The notes beneath the pieces are model-generated. The model searched no databases. It had not been told where the DNA came from and worked only from the letters and a program-made list of their open reading frames with translations. A stretch of 64,000 bases of DNA from an uncultured Tateyamaria sp. Lineage in GTDB: Bacteria; Pseudomonadota; Alphaproteobacteria; Rhodobacterales; Rhodobacteraceae. The position numbers and the translations under genes are program-made. Shown one piece after another: positions 54,591-63,898 of the stretch. Each line of letters opens with the position of its first letter. The stretch's first letter is position 1. The stretch covers positions 434,001 through 498,000 of the forward strand of contig NZ_CANLVZ010000001.1 in the NCBI RefSeq assembly GCF_947494755.1. Direction: 5' to 3'.

Positions 54591-57149
54591 ATGCCTAAGA
54601 AAATGCTTATCGATGCCACCCACGCGGAAGAGACCCGCGTCGTGGTGGTGGACGGAAACAAGGTCGAGGAGTTTGACTTTGAATCCGAAAACAAACGCCA
54701 GCTTGCCGGCAACATCTATCTCGCAAAAGTAACACGGGTCGAACCTTCGCTTCAGGCGGCCTTTGTGGACTATGGTGGCAACCGCCACGGCTTCCTCGCG
54801 TTTTCCGAAATTCACCCCGACTACTATCAGATCCCTGTCGCCGACCGCGAGGCGCTGATGGAAGAAGAGCGCGCCTATGTCGAAGCGCAGCGCGCCCGCG
54901 ACGAGGCCGAGGAAAAGCCCAAACCCAAACGCTCGCGCCGCTCCAAAGCGTCTAAGGCGAAGAACGACGATCCCACCACCTCGACGGACGTGGAGGGGAT
55001 GGAGACCATCGACCTTGAGGACGACGTGCCCGAGGACGAGGCTGCATCGCCCATGGAAACTGTTGCCGAGACGCCCGTGGAAACACCCGCAGCGGACGAG
55101 GCCGACGATGATGATCACGCCGCGGACGATGATGACGATCCCAAGGCGTCCGATGCCACATCAAAGGATGACAGCATCGAGTCGGTCGCCGACGAGGACG
55201 ACAGCGACGACATCCGCCCGGTGCGCAAACCGCGCCCCAAACGCTACAAGATCCAGGAGGTCGTCAAGGTCCGCCAGATCCTGCTCGTGCAGGTTGTGAA
55301 AGAAGAACGCGGCAACAAGGGTGCGGCCCTGACCACGTATCTGTCTCTGGCCGGGCGCTACTGCGTGCTGATGCCCAACACCGCACGCGGGGGCGGCATT
55401 TCTCGCAAGATCACCAATGCGGCGGATCGCAAAAAGCTCAAGGAAATCGCCAACGAGATTGACGTGCCCCAAGGCGCGGGCCTGATCGTGCGCACCGCCG
55501 GGGCCCAACGCACCAAGGCAGAAATCAAGCGCGACTACGAATACCTGCAACGCCTCTGGGAACAGATCCGCGAGCTGACGCTGAAATCCATTGCGCCCGC
55601 CAAGATCTACGAAGAGGGCGATCTGATCAAACGCTCGATCCGCGACCTTTATAACCGCGAGATCGACGAGGTGTTCGTCGAAGGCGAGCGGGGCTATCGC
55701 ACCGCCAAGGACTTCATGAAGATGATCATGCCGTCTCACGCCAAAAACGTGAAACGCTATGAGGAAACGCTGCCGCTTTTCGCGCGCTATCAGGTCGAAA
55801 CGTATTTGGGTGGTATGTTCAACCCGACCGTCCAGTTGAAATCGGGCGGCTATATCGTGATCGGCATCACCGAGGCCCTTGTGGCCATCGACGTGAACTC
55901 CGGCCGCTCCACCAAGGAAGGCTCGATTGAGGAAACCGCCCTCAAGACCAACCTCGAGGCTGCCGAAGAAGTCGCACGTCAGTTGCGGCTGCGCGACCTT
56001 GCAGGGTTGATCGTCATCGACTTCATCGACATGGACGAACGCCGCAACAACACCGCCGTTGAAAAGCGGATGAAGGACAAGCTGAAAACCGACCGCGCGC
56101 GTATTCAGGTGGGCCGCATCTCGGGCTTTGGTCTGATGGAGATGTCGCGCCAGCGCCTGCGCCCGGGCATGATCGAGGCGACAACGCAGCCTTGCGCAGC
56201 CTGTCACGGCACCGGTCTGATCCGCTCGGACGACAATCTGGCCCTGTCGATCCTGCGCCAGATCGAGGAAGAAGGGACGCGCCGCCGCTCGCGCGAGGTG
56301 CTGGTCAAATGCCCTGTCGGCATCGCCAACTTCCTGATGAATCAGAAACGCGAACATATCGCCCAGATCGAAGCGCGCTACGGTCTGTCGGTCCGGATCG
56401 AGGGGGAACCGCATCTGGTCAGCCCCGACTTCACGGTCGAAAAGTTCAAGACTGCAACGCGGGTTGTGAAACCTGCGGCGGCCCATGTGGTGTCTGTCGA
56501 CACTTCGCTGATGGATCAGATTGACGAGGATGAAGCGGACACAGATGTGGACGCCAGCGAAGCGCCCGAGGCGTCCTCGACCAAATCGGACTCGAACGGT
56601 GCCCATCACAATGGCGAAGACGGCGAAGGCAAGCCCAAGCGCCGTCGGCGTCGGCGGCGTCGTGGTCGTGGCAAGTCCTCCGGGGATGAGCAGAATGGTG
56701 AGGATCAGAACGCCGAAGGTGACGCCAATGAGGGCACCGAGCCAGAGTCCGCATCCGAAGTTGCCGCTGAGTCGGTCGAAGCAACCGACGGCGATGCAGA
56801 GGTAAGGAAGACGCCCAAGCGCACCCGTCGCAAATCTACGACAGCAGCGCCTGAGACCGCCAAAGAGGACCCGCCTGCCGCTGAACCTGAAGCGGCACCC
56901 GAGGCCGCGCCAGAAACGGCTGAGGAAGAGGCCCCCAAGCCGAAACCCCGCCGCTCGCGCAAGAAAGCGGCAGCCCCCGAGGCAGAGGCGGAGACCAAGG
57001 CCGAACCCGCACCAGAGCCGGAAGTGGCTGCGGCAGAGCCGGTTGCACAAGCACCGGCACCCACGCCCGAACCCGTGGCCGCCGAACCCGCGGCCCCCGA
57101 AGAGCCACCCAAGCCAAAGAAACGCGGCTGGTGGTCGCTTGGCAAATAA
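54591..57149 (+). CDS. rne: Ribonuclease E/G family protein (RNase E)
   Basis: 852 residues from MPKKMLIDATHAEETR. An S1 domain near residue 35 (LAGNIYLAKVTRVEPS, FVDYGGNRHGFLAFSEI) is interrupted by an acidic/basic insert at about 100-225, typical of Rhodobacterales. Then comes the catalytic core (IDVNSGRSTKEGSIEETA, VIDFIDMDERRNN, with the Mg-binding Asp residues) and the zinc link CAACHGTG near 535. After residue 670 there is a disordered Arg-rich and Ala/Pro/Glu-rich scaffold tail. It starts mRNA decay and rRNA processing and anchors the degradosome. Confidence 0.95.
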   Translation: MPKKMLIDATHAEETRVVVVDGNKVEEFDFESENKRQLAGNIYLAKVTRVEPSLQAAFVDYGGNRHGFLAFSEIHPDYYQIPVADREALMEEERAYVEAQRARDEAEEKPKPKRSRRSKASKAKNDDPTTSTDVEGMETIDLEDDVPEDEAASPMETVAETPVETPAADEADDDDHAADDDDDPKASDATSKDDSIESVADEDDSDDIRPVRKPRPKRYKIQEVVKVRQILLVQVVKEERGNKGAALTTYLSLAGRYCVLMPNTARGGGISRKITNAADRKKLKEIANEIDVPQGAGLIVRTAGAQRTKAEIKRDYEYLQRLWEQIRELTLKSIAPAKIYEEGDLIKRSIRDLYNREIDEVFVEGERGYRTAKDFMKMIMPSHAKNVKRYEETLPLFARYQVETYLGGMFNPTVQLKSGGYIVIGITEALVAIDVNSGRSTKEGSIEETALKTNLEAAEEVARQLRLRDLAGLIVIDFIDMDERRNNTAVEKRMKDKLKTDRARIQVGRISGFGLMEMSRQRLRPGMIEATTQPCAACHGTGLIRSDDNLALSILRQIEEEGTRRRSREVLVKCPVGIANFLMNQKREHIAQIEARYGLSVRIEGEPHLVSPDFTVEKFKTATRVVKPAAAHVVSVDTSLMDQIDEDEADTDVDASEAPEASSTKSDSNGAHHNGEDGEGKPKRRRRRRRRGRGKSSGDEQNGEDQNAEGDANEGTEPESASEVAAESVEATDGDAEVRKTPKRTRRKSTTAAPETAKEDPPAAEPEAAPEAAPETAEEEAPKPKPRRSRKKAAAPEAEAETKAEPAPEPEVAAAEPVAQAPAPTPEPVAAEPAAPEEPPKPKKRGWWSLGK

Positions 57150-57171
57150 GCCAACCGGATAAGCAGATAAG

Positions 57172-57206
57172 AGGGCGTGCCTGACCGGCGCGCCCTTACT
57201 TTTTTC
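57172..57206 (+). terminator. Rho-independent terminator after rne
   Basis: AGGGCGTGCC, loop TGACC, GGCGCGCCCT with one G-U pair, then TACTTTTTT. It overlaps the stop codon of the convergent tusA gene. Confidence 0.8.
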
Positions 57207-57423
57207 GGATCACGTAGGTCTGTACTGGGCCCTCAAGATCGCTGGACACCAATATGTGCCCCGCCTCTGCACAGAAATGCGGCACGTCCACCACAGCCGC
57301 CGGATCATCGGCCTGCATCGTCAATGCCTCACCCGAAGCCAGCGCCATCAGCCGCTTGCGCGCCTTGAGGACGGGCAGGGGGCACAGCAGCCCGGTTGCA
57401 TCAAGGGTGTGTGGATCATCCAT
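57196..57423 (-). CDS. tusA: TusA-family sulfur carrier protein
   Basis: 75 residues from ATG 57423. The sulfur-carrying Cys lies in the C-P-x-P motif of DATGLLCPLPVLKARKRL, with the second half AEAGHILVSSDLEGPVQ typical of the SirA/TusA fold. It hands persulfide sulfur to tRNA thiolation, molybdenum-cofactor or sulfur-oxidation routes; the route cannot be told here. It is divergent from ccdA and convergent with rne. Longer frames upstream overlap ccdA and are shadows. Confidence 0.88.
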   Translation of the reverse strand: MDDPHTLDATGLLCPLPVLKARKRLMALASGEALTMQADDPAAVVDVPHFCAEAGHILVSSDLEGPVQTYVIRKK

Positions 57424-57516
57424 GCTTCTCAGATAGGCGCGATGTTTCAGCCTGTCCACAGACATGTGACCGAATACCACGTGACCTGCGACCCTGCACA
57501 GGTTAGGTGCGAGATT

Positions 57517-58269
57517 ATGTTCGGAATTGATATCATCGACGCAAGTCTGATCCCCGCGATGAGCGTGGCGCTGCTTGCAGGCATACTGAGCTTTCTCAGC
57601 CCCTGTGTGCTGCCGATTGTGCCGCCCTACCTGGCCTATATGTCCGGCCTGAGCGTGGGTGAGATGTCTGATGACCGCACGCAGCGCAATCGCGTGACCA
57701 TTACGGCCCTGTTCTTTGTGCTCGGCCTGTCGACCGTTTTTCTGATCCTTGGGTTCACTGCGTCGGTCTTTGCGCAATATTTCCTGCAAAATCAGGTGCT
57801 TTTCGCCCAGATTTCGGGGGCCGTCATCATGATCTTTGGCCTGCACTTTCTGGGTGTCTTTCGCATCCCGTTTCTGGACCGCGAGGCGCGTATGGATGCA
57901 GGCGACCGGGGTGGATCGGCCTTTGGGGCCTACATCCTCGGGCTGGCCTTTGCCTTTGGCTGGACGCCCTGCATCGGCCCGCAATTGGGCGCGATCCTAA
58001 CGCTGGCCGCCTCTGAGGCATCCGTCACGCGCGGCACGGTTTTGCTGGGCATTTACGCGCTTGGGCTTGGCATTCCCTTCCTGCTGGCGGCCATGTTCAT
58101 GAGCCGGGCGATGGGCCTGATGAACCGCCTCAAGCGCCACATGGTGCTGATCGAGCGGGTCATGGGCGGGCTGTTGTTGCTGGTGGGGGCGGCGATGCTG
58201 TTCGGTCTGTTCACGCGCTTCTCCTTCTGGCTGCTCGAGCAATTCCCGGCATTGGCCACTCTGGGCTAG
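57517..58269 (+). CDS. ccdA: Cytochrome c biogenesis protein CcdA
   Basis: 250 residues with six hydrophobic helices. The two redox Cys are in SPCVLPIVPPY near residue 29 and TPCIGPQLGAILT near residue 150, the pattern of the short DsbD-like CcdA. It carries electrons from cytosolic thioredoxin across the inner membrane to reduce apocytochrome c and other periplasmic thiols. I chose ATG 57517; the frame is open from 57256, but that part is antisense to tusA. A sulfur carrier next door is a thematic match only. Confidence 0.93.
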   Translation: MFGIDIIDASLIPAMSVALLAGILSFLSPCVLPIVPPYLAYMSGLSVGEMSDDRTQRNRVTITALFFVLGLSTVFLILGFTASVFAQYFLQNQVLFAQISGAVIMIFGLHFLGVFRIPFLDREARMDAGDRGGSAFGAYILGLAFAFGWTPCIGPQLGAILTLAASEASVTRGTVLLGIYALGLGIPFLLAAMFMSRAMGLMNRLKRHMVLIERVMGGLLLLVGAAMLFGLFTRFSFWLLEQFPALATLG

Positions 58270-58329
58270 GTGCAACGCCTTACTTTGGCCCAAGAAACCC
58301 GCTAGAGTGCGCCAAAATCAGGTGCAGTC

Positions 58330-59550
58330 ATGAGCAGTTCGCATCCCCCCAAAGTGAGCCGTCGCCGGGTGTTCTACATCCCCGGTTATGACCCGATTCA
58401 TCCCCGCCGCTACCGTGAGTTGTACCGTCGCGAGGGGGCCGCGCAGGCCAAGGTTTCTGGCTACAAGCTTGCGCTGAAACCGGGGGCGGGCAGCGGTCAC
58501 TATGGCTGGCAGGTGGATACGTGCATCGACGGGACCGACACCCATGCCGATATCGAAGTGCTGGTCTGGTCAGACATCGTGCGCGACAGCATGGACGCCT
58601 CGATCCCCGGGACGTATCTGCAACTGCTGCGCACCGCATGGATTTACATCACCACCGGTGCGCTGTGGCGGCTAATGCGCCTGCGCAAGGGGCCGGTGTT
58701 GGCAGCCCTTTATCCGGTGGCGATGTTGCTGGGGCAATTGCTGTTGGCCGTCGTGATATGGTCGTTGGTGGCGCGACTTGGGGCCCTGACAGGGACCATG
58801 GGCGCATGGGTTGGTGTGGCTGGGGGAGCGGTCGTATTCGTGGCACTGCTGCGCTGGTTCAAGGCCAAGGACGGCAAGTTTTTCGCCTACTACCTGATGC
58901 ACGACTACGCCTATTCCGCCGCCTCGCGCGGGGCAAACCCGCCCGCGCTCGAGGCGCGGATGTCGGAGTTTCAGAACAGCATTGCCGCCGCCCTGAACAC
59001 GGACGCAGACGAGGTGCTGGTGGTTGGCCACTCCTCGGGCGCGCATCTGGCGGTGTCGATCCTCGCCGATCTGATCCGCGCCAGAAAGGTCGCGCCTGAC
59101 GGGCCCGCATTGGGGTTCCTGTCGCTTGGGCAGGTGGTGCCTATGGTGTCCTTCCTGCCCGCCGCGCACCGGCTGCGTGCCGACCTGCAATACCTGTCGC
59201 GCCGGGACGAGCTGACTTGGGTGGACGTGACAGCACCCGGCGATGGCTGCGCCTTCGCGCTATGCGATCCGGTGGCAGTCTCGGGCGTGGCCCCGGCAGA
59301 CAAACGCTGGCCGCTGGTCTTTTCCGCCGCCTTTACCCAGACCCTCAGCCCTGAACGGTGGAAGGCGCTGCGCTGGCGGTTCTTCCGGTTGCATTTCCAA
59401 TACATGTGCGCCTTCGATCGACCCAAAGACTATGACTATTTCCAGATCACGGCGGGTCCGCTGACGCTTGGTGCGCGCTATGCGGATCGCCCGGCGTCAA
59501 AGTCGCGGATCGACCACGCCGTGTCCAAATACACCTCCGTCGCCGCATGA
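58330..59550 (+). CDS. Membrane protein with an alpha/beta-hydrolase-like GHSSG motif, function unknown
   Basis: 406 residues. It starts RRRVFYIPGYDPIHPRRYRE, an oxyanion-type region. There is a hydrophobic stretch of two helices at about 125-180 (LAALYPVAMLLGQLLLAVVI and the following segment). A nucleophile elbow VVGHSSGAHLAVSILADLI follows near residue 233. A candidate acid and His are not certain. It overlaps the P450 gene by 4 bases, so they are made together. I recall related proteins only as conserved hypotheticals in Rhodobacterales. A lipid or ester hydrolase at the membrane is a reasonable guess. Confidence 0.75.
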   Translation: MSSSHPPKVSRRRVFYIPGYDPIHPRRYRELYRREGAAQAKVSGYKLALKPGAGSGHYGWQVDTCIDGTDTHADIEVLVWSDIVRDSMDASIPGTYLQLLRTAWIYITTGALWRLMRLRKGPVLAALYPVAMLLGQLLLAVVIWSLVARLGALTGTMGAWVGVAGGAVVFVALLRWFKAKDGKFFAYYLMHDYAYSAASRGANPPALEARMSEFQNSIAAALNTDADEVLVVGHSSGAHLAVSILADLIRARKVAPDGPALGFLSLGQVVPMVSFLPAAHRLRADLQYLSRRDELTWVDVTAPGDGCAFALCDPVAVSGVAPADKRWPLVFSAAFTQTLSPERWKALRWRFFRLHFQYMCAFDRPKDYDYFQITAGPLTLGARYADRPASKSRIDHAVSKYTSVAA

Positions 59551-60893
59551 TCCCGCCCAAGCCCGCCAGCCGCCCGGACCGCGTGTCGCTGTGGCGCTAT
59601 ATGCAGCTCTTTCGCCGCGACATCCTGTCGGCGCAGCCCGCGCGGCTCTATCGCGCGTGGATGGCCGAATTTCGCACACCGTTCTTTCGCAGCTATCTGA
59701 TGAACCAGCCCGATCTTGTGAAGACCGTGCTGAAGGATCGTCCCGACGATTTCCCGAAATCGGACCGGATCGGCGAGGGGTTGCGCCCGCTGCTCGGTAA
59801 CTCGGTGTTCCTGACCAATGGCGAAACATGGAAGCGGCAGCGGCGCATCATCGACCCGGCGTTCGAGGGCGGGCGGCTGCGCGAGACATTTCCGGCAATG
59901 TGGGCCGCCTCAGAAGCCGCCGCCGCGCGATTGCCCGATGGGGTCACGGAGATCGAGGAACAGACCAGCCATGCCGCCGCCGATGTGATCTTTCGCACGC
60001 TGTTTTCTATTCCGATCGAGAATGAGCTGGCCAGTGCGGTGTTTCACGAATTCCGGGCCTATCAGCGCAGCCAGCCGATCCTGAACCTTGCGGCCTTCGT
60101 GCCGCTGCCAAGATGGATGCCGCGCCTGTTTCGTCGTGACACGCGGGCCAGTGCGGCGCGGATCAGGGCGCTGATCACGCAACTGGTTGCGCAGCGGGCA
60201 GACGAGATCGCGCAAGGGACAGCACCGGATGACCTGGCGACCAAGATCATGACGACTGCGGACCCCGAAACCGGCGACACGTTCTCGGCCGAGGAAATGG
60301 TGGATCAGGTCGCGATCTTCTTCCTCGCGGGGCACGAGACGAGCGCGTCGGCCTTGGCCTGGGCGCTCTATCTGCTGGCGCTCTATCCCGATTGGCAGGC
60401 GAAGGTTGCAAGTGAGGCACAGGCGCTCCAGGACTGCGATTTCGGCGTCATGTCGAAACTGCCGGTCACCCGCGAGGTGTTCCGCGAGACTCTGCGCCTC
60501 TACCCGCCCGTGCCGATGATGGTGCGCGAGGCGACGTGCCCGGAACGGTTCCGCGACCGGGATGTGCGCAAAGGCAGTCAGTTGGTGCTCAGCCCCTGGC
60601 ACCTGCACCGACACACCCGACTTTGGGACAGGCCTGACGATTTCGACCCCGCCCGCTGGCATACCGAGAACGGTAAGACCTGTCAGCGCGACGCCTTCAT
60701 CCCGTTTTCCGCAGGGGCACGGGTGTGTACGGGCGCGGGCTTTGCCATGGTCGAGGGGCCGCTGATTCTCGCGAGATTGCTGCGTGATACCGAAGTTACG
60801 GTGGTGCCTGAGCGTGTTCCAGTGCCTGTGGCACACCTTACGGTGCGGGCGCAGGACGGCATATGGCTGAATTTGCGCAAACGGCAGCGCTAA
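59547..60893 (+). CDS. Cytochrome P450
   Basis: 448 residues. I-helix oxygen-binding segment FFLAGHETSASALAWALYLL near 258, K-helix E-x-x-R in VFRETLRLYPPVPMMV, and haem loop FIPFSAGARVCTGAGFAMVE with Cys394. The overall pattern (HETSASALAW, PMMVREA) resembles fatty-acid- or terpene-type bacterial P450s. No ferredoxin or reductase gene is nearby, so electrons must come from elsewhere. It is translationally coupled to the hydrolase-like gene, suggesting that one oxidises and the other releases or activates the same lipid-like substrate. Confidence 0.92.
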   Translation: MIPPKPASRPDRVSLWRYMQLFRRDILSAQPARLYRAWMAEFRTPFFRSYLMNQPDLVKTVLKDRPDDFPKSDRIGEGLRPLLGNSVFLTNGETWKRQRRIIDPAFEGGRLRETFPAMWAASEAAAARLPDGVTEIEEQTSHAAADVIFRTLFSIPIENELASAVFHEFRAYQRSQPILNLAAFVPLPRWMPRLFRRDTRASAARIRALITQLVAQRADEIAQGTAPDDLATKIMTTADPETGDTFSAEEMVDQVAIFFLAGHETSASALAWALYLLALYPDWQAKVASEAQALQDCDFGVMSKLPVTREVFRETLRLYPPVPMMVREATCPERFRDRDVRKGSQLVLSPWHLHRHTRLWDRPDDFDPARWHTENGKTCQRDAFIPFSAGARVCTGAGFAMVEGPLILARLLRDTEVTVVPERVPVPVAHLTVRAQDGIWLNLRKRQR

Positions 60894-60971
60894 CATGGGT
60901 TCGGCGGGATTACCCGCGCGGTCCGAATGGGTTAGTTCTGATATATCAGAAACTTGACGCCGGAGACGACC

Positions 60972-61865
60972 ATGCCCGATTTTGCGAAAATGCGCGACCA
61001 GATGGAAAACGGGGCTGGCTTTATCGCGGCTTTGGACCAGTCGGGTGGCTCGACGCCAAAGGCGCTGGCGCTCTACGGGGTGGACGCGGCCGAGTACGAC
61101 AGCGAAGAGGCGATGTTCGCTGAAATCCAGCGGATGCGGGCGCGGATCATGACGGCCCCAGACTTTACCAGCCAAAAGGTCATCGGCACGATCCTGTTTG
61201 AAAAGACTCTTGGAGAACAGATCGAGGGGCAGGCGGTGCCATCCTATCTGTGGGACAAGCGCGGCGTCGTGCCCTTCCTCAAGATCGACAAGGGACTGAT
61301 GGAAGAACGCGACGATGTTCAGGTGCTGAAACCTATTCCGGGGCTGGCGGACACACTGGCCGCTGCCAGGGAAATGGGGGTCTACGGGACCAAGGAACGC
61401 TCGGTCGTGCATGGTGCCAATGCGGCGGGCGTTGATGCCATCGTCGCCAACCAGTTCGAGGTGGCCCATGCGGTGATTGAGGCGGGCATGGTGCCGATCA
61501 TCGAGCCCGAGGTGAATATCAAGTCCGCCACCAAAGCCGAGGCCGAGGCGCTGCTGGCCGATGCCCTGATGCGCCACACGGAACAGCTTGGCGACGGGCA
61601 AAACATCATGCTGAAACTCACGCTGCCTGAACAACCGGGTCTATATGATGCGCTGGCGGATCATCCGCGTGTGATGCGCGTGGTCGCCCTGTCGGGCGGT
61701 TATTCCACGCAGGACGCCAGCGCACGGCTCGCGCAGAACCACAAGATGATCGCAAGTTTCAGCCGTGCCCTGACCGAAGGGTTGCAGCGGGATATGGACG
61801 AAGACGGATTCCGCGCCGCCCTTGGCAGCAATATCGACCAGATCTATCGGGCGTCAATCGCCTGA
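60972..61865 (+). CDS. Fructose-bisphosphate aldolase, class I
   Basis: 297 residues from ATG 60972 (GGAGA upstream; a TTG at 60954 in frame is less likely). Class I Schiff-base aldolase of the bacterial short type: AALDQSGGSTPKALALYG at the N-terminus, TILFEKTLGEQI, VVPFLKIDKGLMEERD, IIEPEVNIKSATKAEAE and MLKLTLPEQPGLY with a candidate Schiff-base Lys. It splits or forms fructose 1,6-bisphosphate. It converges on the ribbon-helix-helix gene, with stops overlapping by 12 bases. Confidence 0.93.
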   Translation: MPDFAKMRDQMENGAGFIAALDQSGGSTPKALALYGVDAAEYDSEEAMFAEIQRMRARIMTAPDFTSQKVIGTILFEKTLGEQIEGQAVPSYLWDKRGVVPFLKIDKGLMEERDDVQVLKPIPGLADTLAAAREMGVYGTKERSVVHGANAAGVDAIVANQFEVAHAVIEAGMVPIIEPEVNIKSATKAEAEALLADALMRHTEQLGDGQNIMLKLTLPEQPGLYDALADHPRVMRVVALSGGYSTQDASARLAQNHKMIASFSRALTEGLQRDMDEDGFRAALGSNIDQIYRASIA

Positions 61866-62081
61866 ACGGTCCTTGTACCACGCAAGCACATAGACCCGGA
61901 TCGCCGAGGCGAGGCCGACATCAGCTTCACGTGATGCATCAATGTCGCTGGCCAATACGTTGATTGGAATGGATTGTGCGGCGGCAATGTCGCGGAACGC
62001 TGTCCAGAATTCAGGTTCCAGTGATACGCTGGTGCGGTGCCCTTTGAGGGTCAATGAGTGCTTTTGGGGCCGTGTGCTCAA
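61854..62081 (-). CDS. Ribbon-helix-helix domain protein
   Basis: 75 residues from TTG 62081. RHH_4-type fold: KGHRTSVSLEPEFWTAFRDIAA forms the strand and first helix, then INVLASDIDA and the second helix SAIRVYVLAW. It is likely a small DNA-binding protein of unknown target. The TTG start overlaps the TGA of the 53-codon gene upstream (TTGA), so its translation is coupled. Its 3' end overlaps the aldolase gene. Confidence 0.78.
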   Translation of the reverse strand: MSTRPQKHSLTLKGHRTSVSLEPEFWTAFRDIAAAQSIPINVLASDIDASREADVGLASAIRVYVLAWYKDRSGD

Positions 62082-62239
62082 TGCTCAGCCCAGAAGCGAC
62101 GCGCCGGATCCAGCGCCCCAATCCGTTCATAGGTGTTCAACAGGCGCGCCAAAGCCCCTGTATTGGCATGAATGTAGCGCCGGGCGCGCCGCAATGCCCG
62201 GGCGCGACGTCGTGCGGCATAATCAATCTCGTGGTCCAT
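62078..62239 (-). CDS. Small arginine-rich hypothetical protein (53 residues)
   Basis: ATG 62239 with an AGGTG ribosome site. The protein begins MDHEIDYAARRRARALRRAR and continues RYIHANTGALARLLNTYERI, ending FWAEH. It is strongly basic at the front and helical. Its stop overlaps the TTG start of the RHH gene, and it fills the space between the DUF4169 and RHH genes on the same strand. This supports a real gene in a fumC-DUF4169-small gene-RHH series. Function unknown; nucleic-acid contact is possible from its charge. Confidence 0.6.
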   Translation of the reverse strand: MDHEIDYAARRRARALRRARRYIHANTGALARLLNTYERIGALDPARRFWAEH

Positions 62240-62289
62240 AAAGACACCTGCTCGTCGTAATCAGCGCCAAACATGGCCGCCTATTATGG

Positions 62290-62499
62290 CTATTCAATGC
62301 CATCATCTGATCCGTTCGGGGGCGTTTGCAGGGCTTTACCGTCGAAAATGCGCGTCACGCGGGAGTTTTCGCCTTTGGCGCGCATTTTCTGATCTTTGGT
62401 CAGCCCGAACCGCACCGCATTCGCGTCCGCCTGCGCCTTTGCGGTCGTGCGGGCGCGGGCCTTGCGGATTTTGTTCAGGTTGACGGGCTGATCGCTCAT
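62290..62499 (-). CDS. DUF4169 family small protein
   Basis: 69 residues from ATG 62499. The typical DUF4169 start MSDQPVNLNKIRKARARTTA with AQADANAVRFGLTKDQKMRA, a basic helical protein of unknown role. It begins 8 bases after the fumC stop, on the same strand, so it is probably co-transcribed with fumC. A longer start at 62520 overlaps fumC and is less likely. Confidence 0.82.
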   Translation of the reverse strand: MSDQPVNLNKIRKARARTTAKAQADANAVRFGLTKDQKMRAKGENSRVTRIFDGKALQTPPNGSDDGIE

Positions 62500-62506
62500 G
62501 GGCGGC

Positions 62507-63898
62507 TCACGTGGGTCCAATCATGTTTTCGGGGCGCACCACGCGGTTGAACGTTTCCTCATCCACAAAGCCGAGGGCAATCGCCTCTTCCAGCAGGGTG
62601 GTGCCGTTCTTGTGCGCGGTCTTGGCGACCTTGGTGGCGTTGTCATAGCCGATTTCGGGCGCAAGGGCCGTGACCAGCATCAGGGATTCACGCATCAGCT
62701 TGTCGATACGCACCTCGTCCGCTTGCAGCCCGTCCACCAGATTGTCGGTAAAGGCCGAGGCCGCATCGCCTAACAATTGCATGGATTGCAGCACGTTATA
62801 GGCCATCATGGGCTTGTAGACGTTCAACTCGAAATGCCCTTGTGAACCCGCAAAGCCGACAGCCGCGTCATTGCCCATCACGTGCGCGCAAACCTGGGTC
62901 AACGCCTCGCATTGGGTCGGGTTGACCTTGCCCGGCATGATGGACGAGCCGGGTTCGTTCTCGGGCAACACCAACTCGCCCAGACCACAGCGCGGGCCTG
63001 ATCCAAGCAGGCGGATGTCATTGGCGATCTTGAACAGCGACGCAGCAACCGTCTTCAGTGCGCCTGATATTTCGACCATAGCGTCGTGGGCGGCCAGCGC
63101 CTCGAACTTGTTGGGTGCCGTGACAAAGGGCAGGTCGGTGATGTCGGCCATATGGGCCGCAACCGCCTCGGCCCAGCCCACTTGGGTGTTGAGGCCCGTG
63201 CCCACAGCCGTGCCACCCTGGGCCAGCTCGTAAATGCGGCCAAGCGCGTCCTTCACGCGCTGGATGCCCATTGCGACCTGATGGGTGTAGCCGGAAAATT
63301 CCTGACTGAGCGTCAGGGGGGTGGCGTCCTGCGTGTGCGTGCGGCCGATCTTGATGATGCCGTCAAAGGCCTCGACCTTGGACTGCAGCGCGGCGTGCAG
63401 CTTTTCGAGCCCCGGCAACAGCACATCGCGTGCCGTCATCGCGGTCGATATGTGCATGGCCGTCGGGAAGGTGTCGTTGGAGGACTGGCCCATGTTGCAG
63501 TGATCGTTGGGGTGGACGGGGTCTTTCGATCCGATCACGCCGCCCAGAATTTCGATGGCACGGTTTGCGATGACTTCATTGGCGTTCATATTCGACTGGG
63601 TGCCGGACCCGGTCTGCCATACCACAAGCGGAAAGTTGTCGTCGAACTTGCCTGCGACCACTTCGCCCGCCGCTTCGATGATGGCGTCCGCAAGGCGCGC
63701 CTCCAGCGTGCCCTGAGCCTTGTTCTGCATCGCGCAGGCTTTCTTGATCACCCCAAGGGCGCGCACGATGGGCAGGGGCTGTTTTTCCCAGCCAATCGGA
63801 AAGTTCATGATCGAACGTTGGGTTTGGGCGCCCCAGTATTTGTCGGCCGGAACCTCAAGCGGTCCAAAGCTGTCGGATTCGGTGCGGGTCTCGGCCAT
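62507..63898 (-). CDS. fumC: Fumarate hydratase, class II
   Basis: 463 residues from ATG 63898 (AAGGAG upstream). The family signature [16 protein letters not shown] is intact, as are [19 protein letters not shown] and the catalytic [21 protein letters not shown] and [20 protein letters not shown]. It interconverts fumarate and malate in the TCA cycle without iron-sulfur cluster. It is the first gene of a minus-strand series of four. The start region at 63899-64000 should hold its promoter, which I could not define. Confidence 0.97.
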   Translation of the reverse strand: MAETRTESDSFGPLEVPADKYWGAQTQRSIMNFPIGWEKQPLPIVRALGVIKKACAMQNKAQGTLEARLADAIIEAAGEVVAGKFDDNFPLVVWQTGSGTQSNMNANEVIANRAIEILGGVIGSKDPVHPNDHCNMGQSSNDTFPTAMHISTAMTARDVLLPGLEKLHAALQSKVEAFDGIIKIGRTHTQDATPLTLSQEFSGYTHQVAMGIQRVKDALGRIYELAQGGTAVGTGLNTQVGWAEAVAAHMADITDLPFVTAPNKFEALAAHDAMVEISGALKTVAASLFKIANDIRLLGSGPRCGLGELVLPENEPGSSIMPGKVNPTQCEALTQVCAHVMGNDAAVGFAGSQGHFELNVYKPMMAYNVLQSMQLLGDAASAFTDNLVDGLQADEVRIDKLMRESLMLVTALAPEIGYDNATKVAKTAHKNGTTLLEEAIALGFVDEETFNRVVRPENMIGPT

